41,626 nt of DNA from Bacillota bacterium (GTDB lineage Bacteria; Bacillota; Clostridia; Oscillospirales; Oscillospiraceae), in contig JAEXCS010000001.1 in NCBI GenBank assembly GCA_023402075.1, positions 1 to 41,626 of the forward strand, read 5' to 3'. Positions 41,169-41,626 of the stretch are shown here, one piece after another. How positions within the stretch are numbered: the first letter of the stretch is position 1; every line of letters starts with the position of its first letter. The notes beneath the pieces are model-generated. The model was given only the letters and a program-made list of their open reading frames with translations. It had not been told where the DNA came from and did no database searches. Both the position numbers and the translations under genes were made by a program.

Positions 41169-41626
41169 TCAGCGCAGCCGGATGCGCGCTCCCCCGGTAT
41201 AGGCCTCCACCGCGCCGATGCGCTGTGCGCTGGGAACGCAGTCTTTCAGCTCCGCAAACAGCGCATCCGCGTCTTCCTCCGCCACGGAAATCAGCAATCC
41301 CCCGGCAGTCTGCGGGTCGAACAGCAAATCCTGCTTGGCAAGCTCCGTGTCGCCTACGTCCACTCCCGGTTCGGCAAAGGTGCGGTTGCGGTACATCCCA
41401 GCGGGAAGAATCCCCATTTTCGCAAGCGCCAGCGCTTCGGGAATCAGGTCTATGGCTCCCACGTCTATGGTCATGGTCACGTCGCTGCCCTGCGCCATCT
41501 CAAAGCCGTGGCCCAGCAGGCCAAAGCCGGTGATATCCGTGCAGGCATGGACGCGGTATTTCACCATGGCATCCCGCGCGGAGCGGTTCAGCGTGGTCAT
41601 CAGTCGGTACATCAGCTCTGCCCCTT
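41169..41626 (-). CDS. selD: selenide, water dikinase SelD (C-terminal part, cut by window edge)
   Basis: The last 150 or so residues of SelD are present and the frame runs open off the right edge, so the 5' part lies outside. The blocks ACTDITGFGLLGH, PEGMYRN-like PAGMYRNRTF and LLFDPQTAGGLLISV are typical of the AIRS-fold ATP-dependent enzyme that makes selenophosphate. The catalytic Cys or Sec near the N-terminus is not visible. It heads selD-selA-selB; the 73-bp gap to selA has only a small hairpin. Confidence 0.96.
   Translation of the reverse strand, partial: GAELMYRLMTTLNRSARDAMVKYRVHACTDITGFGLLGHGFEMAQGSDVTMTIDVGAIDLIPEALALAKMGILPAGMYRNRTFAEPGVDVGDTELAKQDLLFDPQTAGGLLISVAEEDADALFAELKDCVPSAQRIGAVEAYTGGARIRLR

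Overview
The window reads as chromosomal DNA from an anaerobic, endospore-forming, amino-acid-fermenting Firmicute, most likely a Clostridia/Oscillospiraceae-type gut bacterium. This is inference from gene content: spoIVFA-spoIVFB sporulation genes, a selenium-dependent glycine reductase operon, monoderm-type FtsEX with an M23 hydrolase, RBSs close to AGGAGG, and high G+C coding sequence with an AT-richer island at about 5.3-7.2 kb. Most genes are on the minus strand.

Left part (1-10.1 kb, mostly plus strand). A truncated GHKL sensor kinase and decayed coding fragments lie on the 3' side of a tRNA-Pro(CGG). Next is spoIVFA-spoIVFB, the sigma-K processing complex, behind a sigma-E-like promoter. 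A perfect sigma-A promoter (TTGACA-N17-TATAAT) then drives greA-lysS. An AT-richer cassette follows: a cysteine glutathione peroxidase, a flavodoxin and an OhrR peroxide sensor, with an OhrR-type palindrome over the -10 box. A uridine-kinase-like P-loop protein and an uncharacterised C39-like protein face the other way, and a stand-alone RsmH-type methyltransferase with an N-terminal extension closes the part.

Middle part (10.1-27.5 kb, minus strand). This holds housekeeping genes: a class I aminotransferase; uppP-ftsK; and a long gene run of SpoU methyltransferase, dprA, topA, trmFO, plsX and acpP, followed by rnc. An unknown 240-aa gene and an ftsE-ftsX-M23 hydrolase operon follow.

Right part (27.5-41.6 kb, minus strand). 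This is a contiguous selenium and Stickland-metabolism island. In transcription order it runs selD (cut by the window edge), selA, selB, tRNA-Sec(UCA), a LysR regulator, a tandem glycine riboswitch with terminator, then grdX, grdE, grdB (UGA = Sec348), trxB, trxA, grdA (UGA = Sec44), grdC, grdD and an unknown 97-aa gene. Selenophosphate from SelD charges tRNA-Sec through SelA, and SelB delivers it to the two UGA codons. GrdE/GrdB (protein B), GrdA (protein A) and GrdC/GrdD (protein C) reduce glycine to acetyl phosphate, with electrons from TrxB/TrxA. The glycine riboswitch makes expression depend on the substrate. ORF calling that ignores Sec would split grdA and grdB.

No CRISPR array, complete insertion sequence or rRNA was seen. 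The best candidates for something not yet described are the 97-aa gene at the end of the grd operon, the OhrR-controlled Gpx/flavodoxin cassette, an orphan plus-strand terminator beside a broken small ORF at 15.2-15.4 kb, and two conserved-looking proteins of unknown function.
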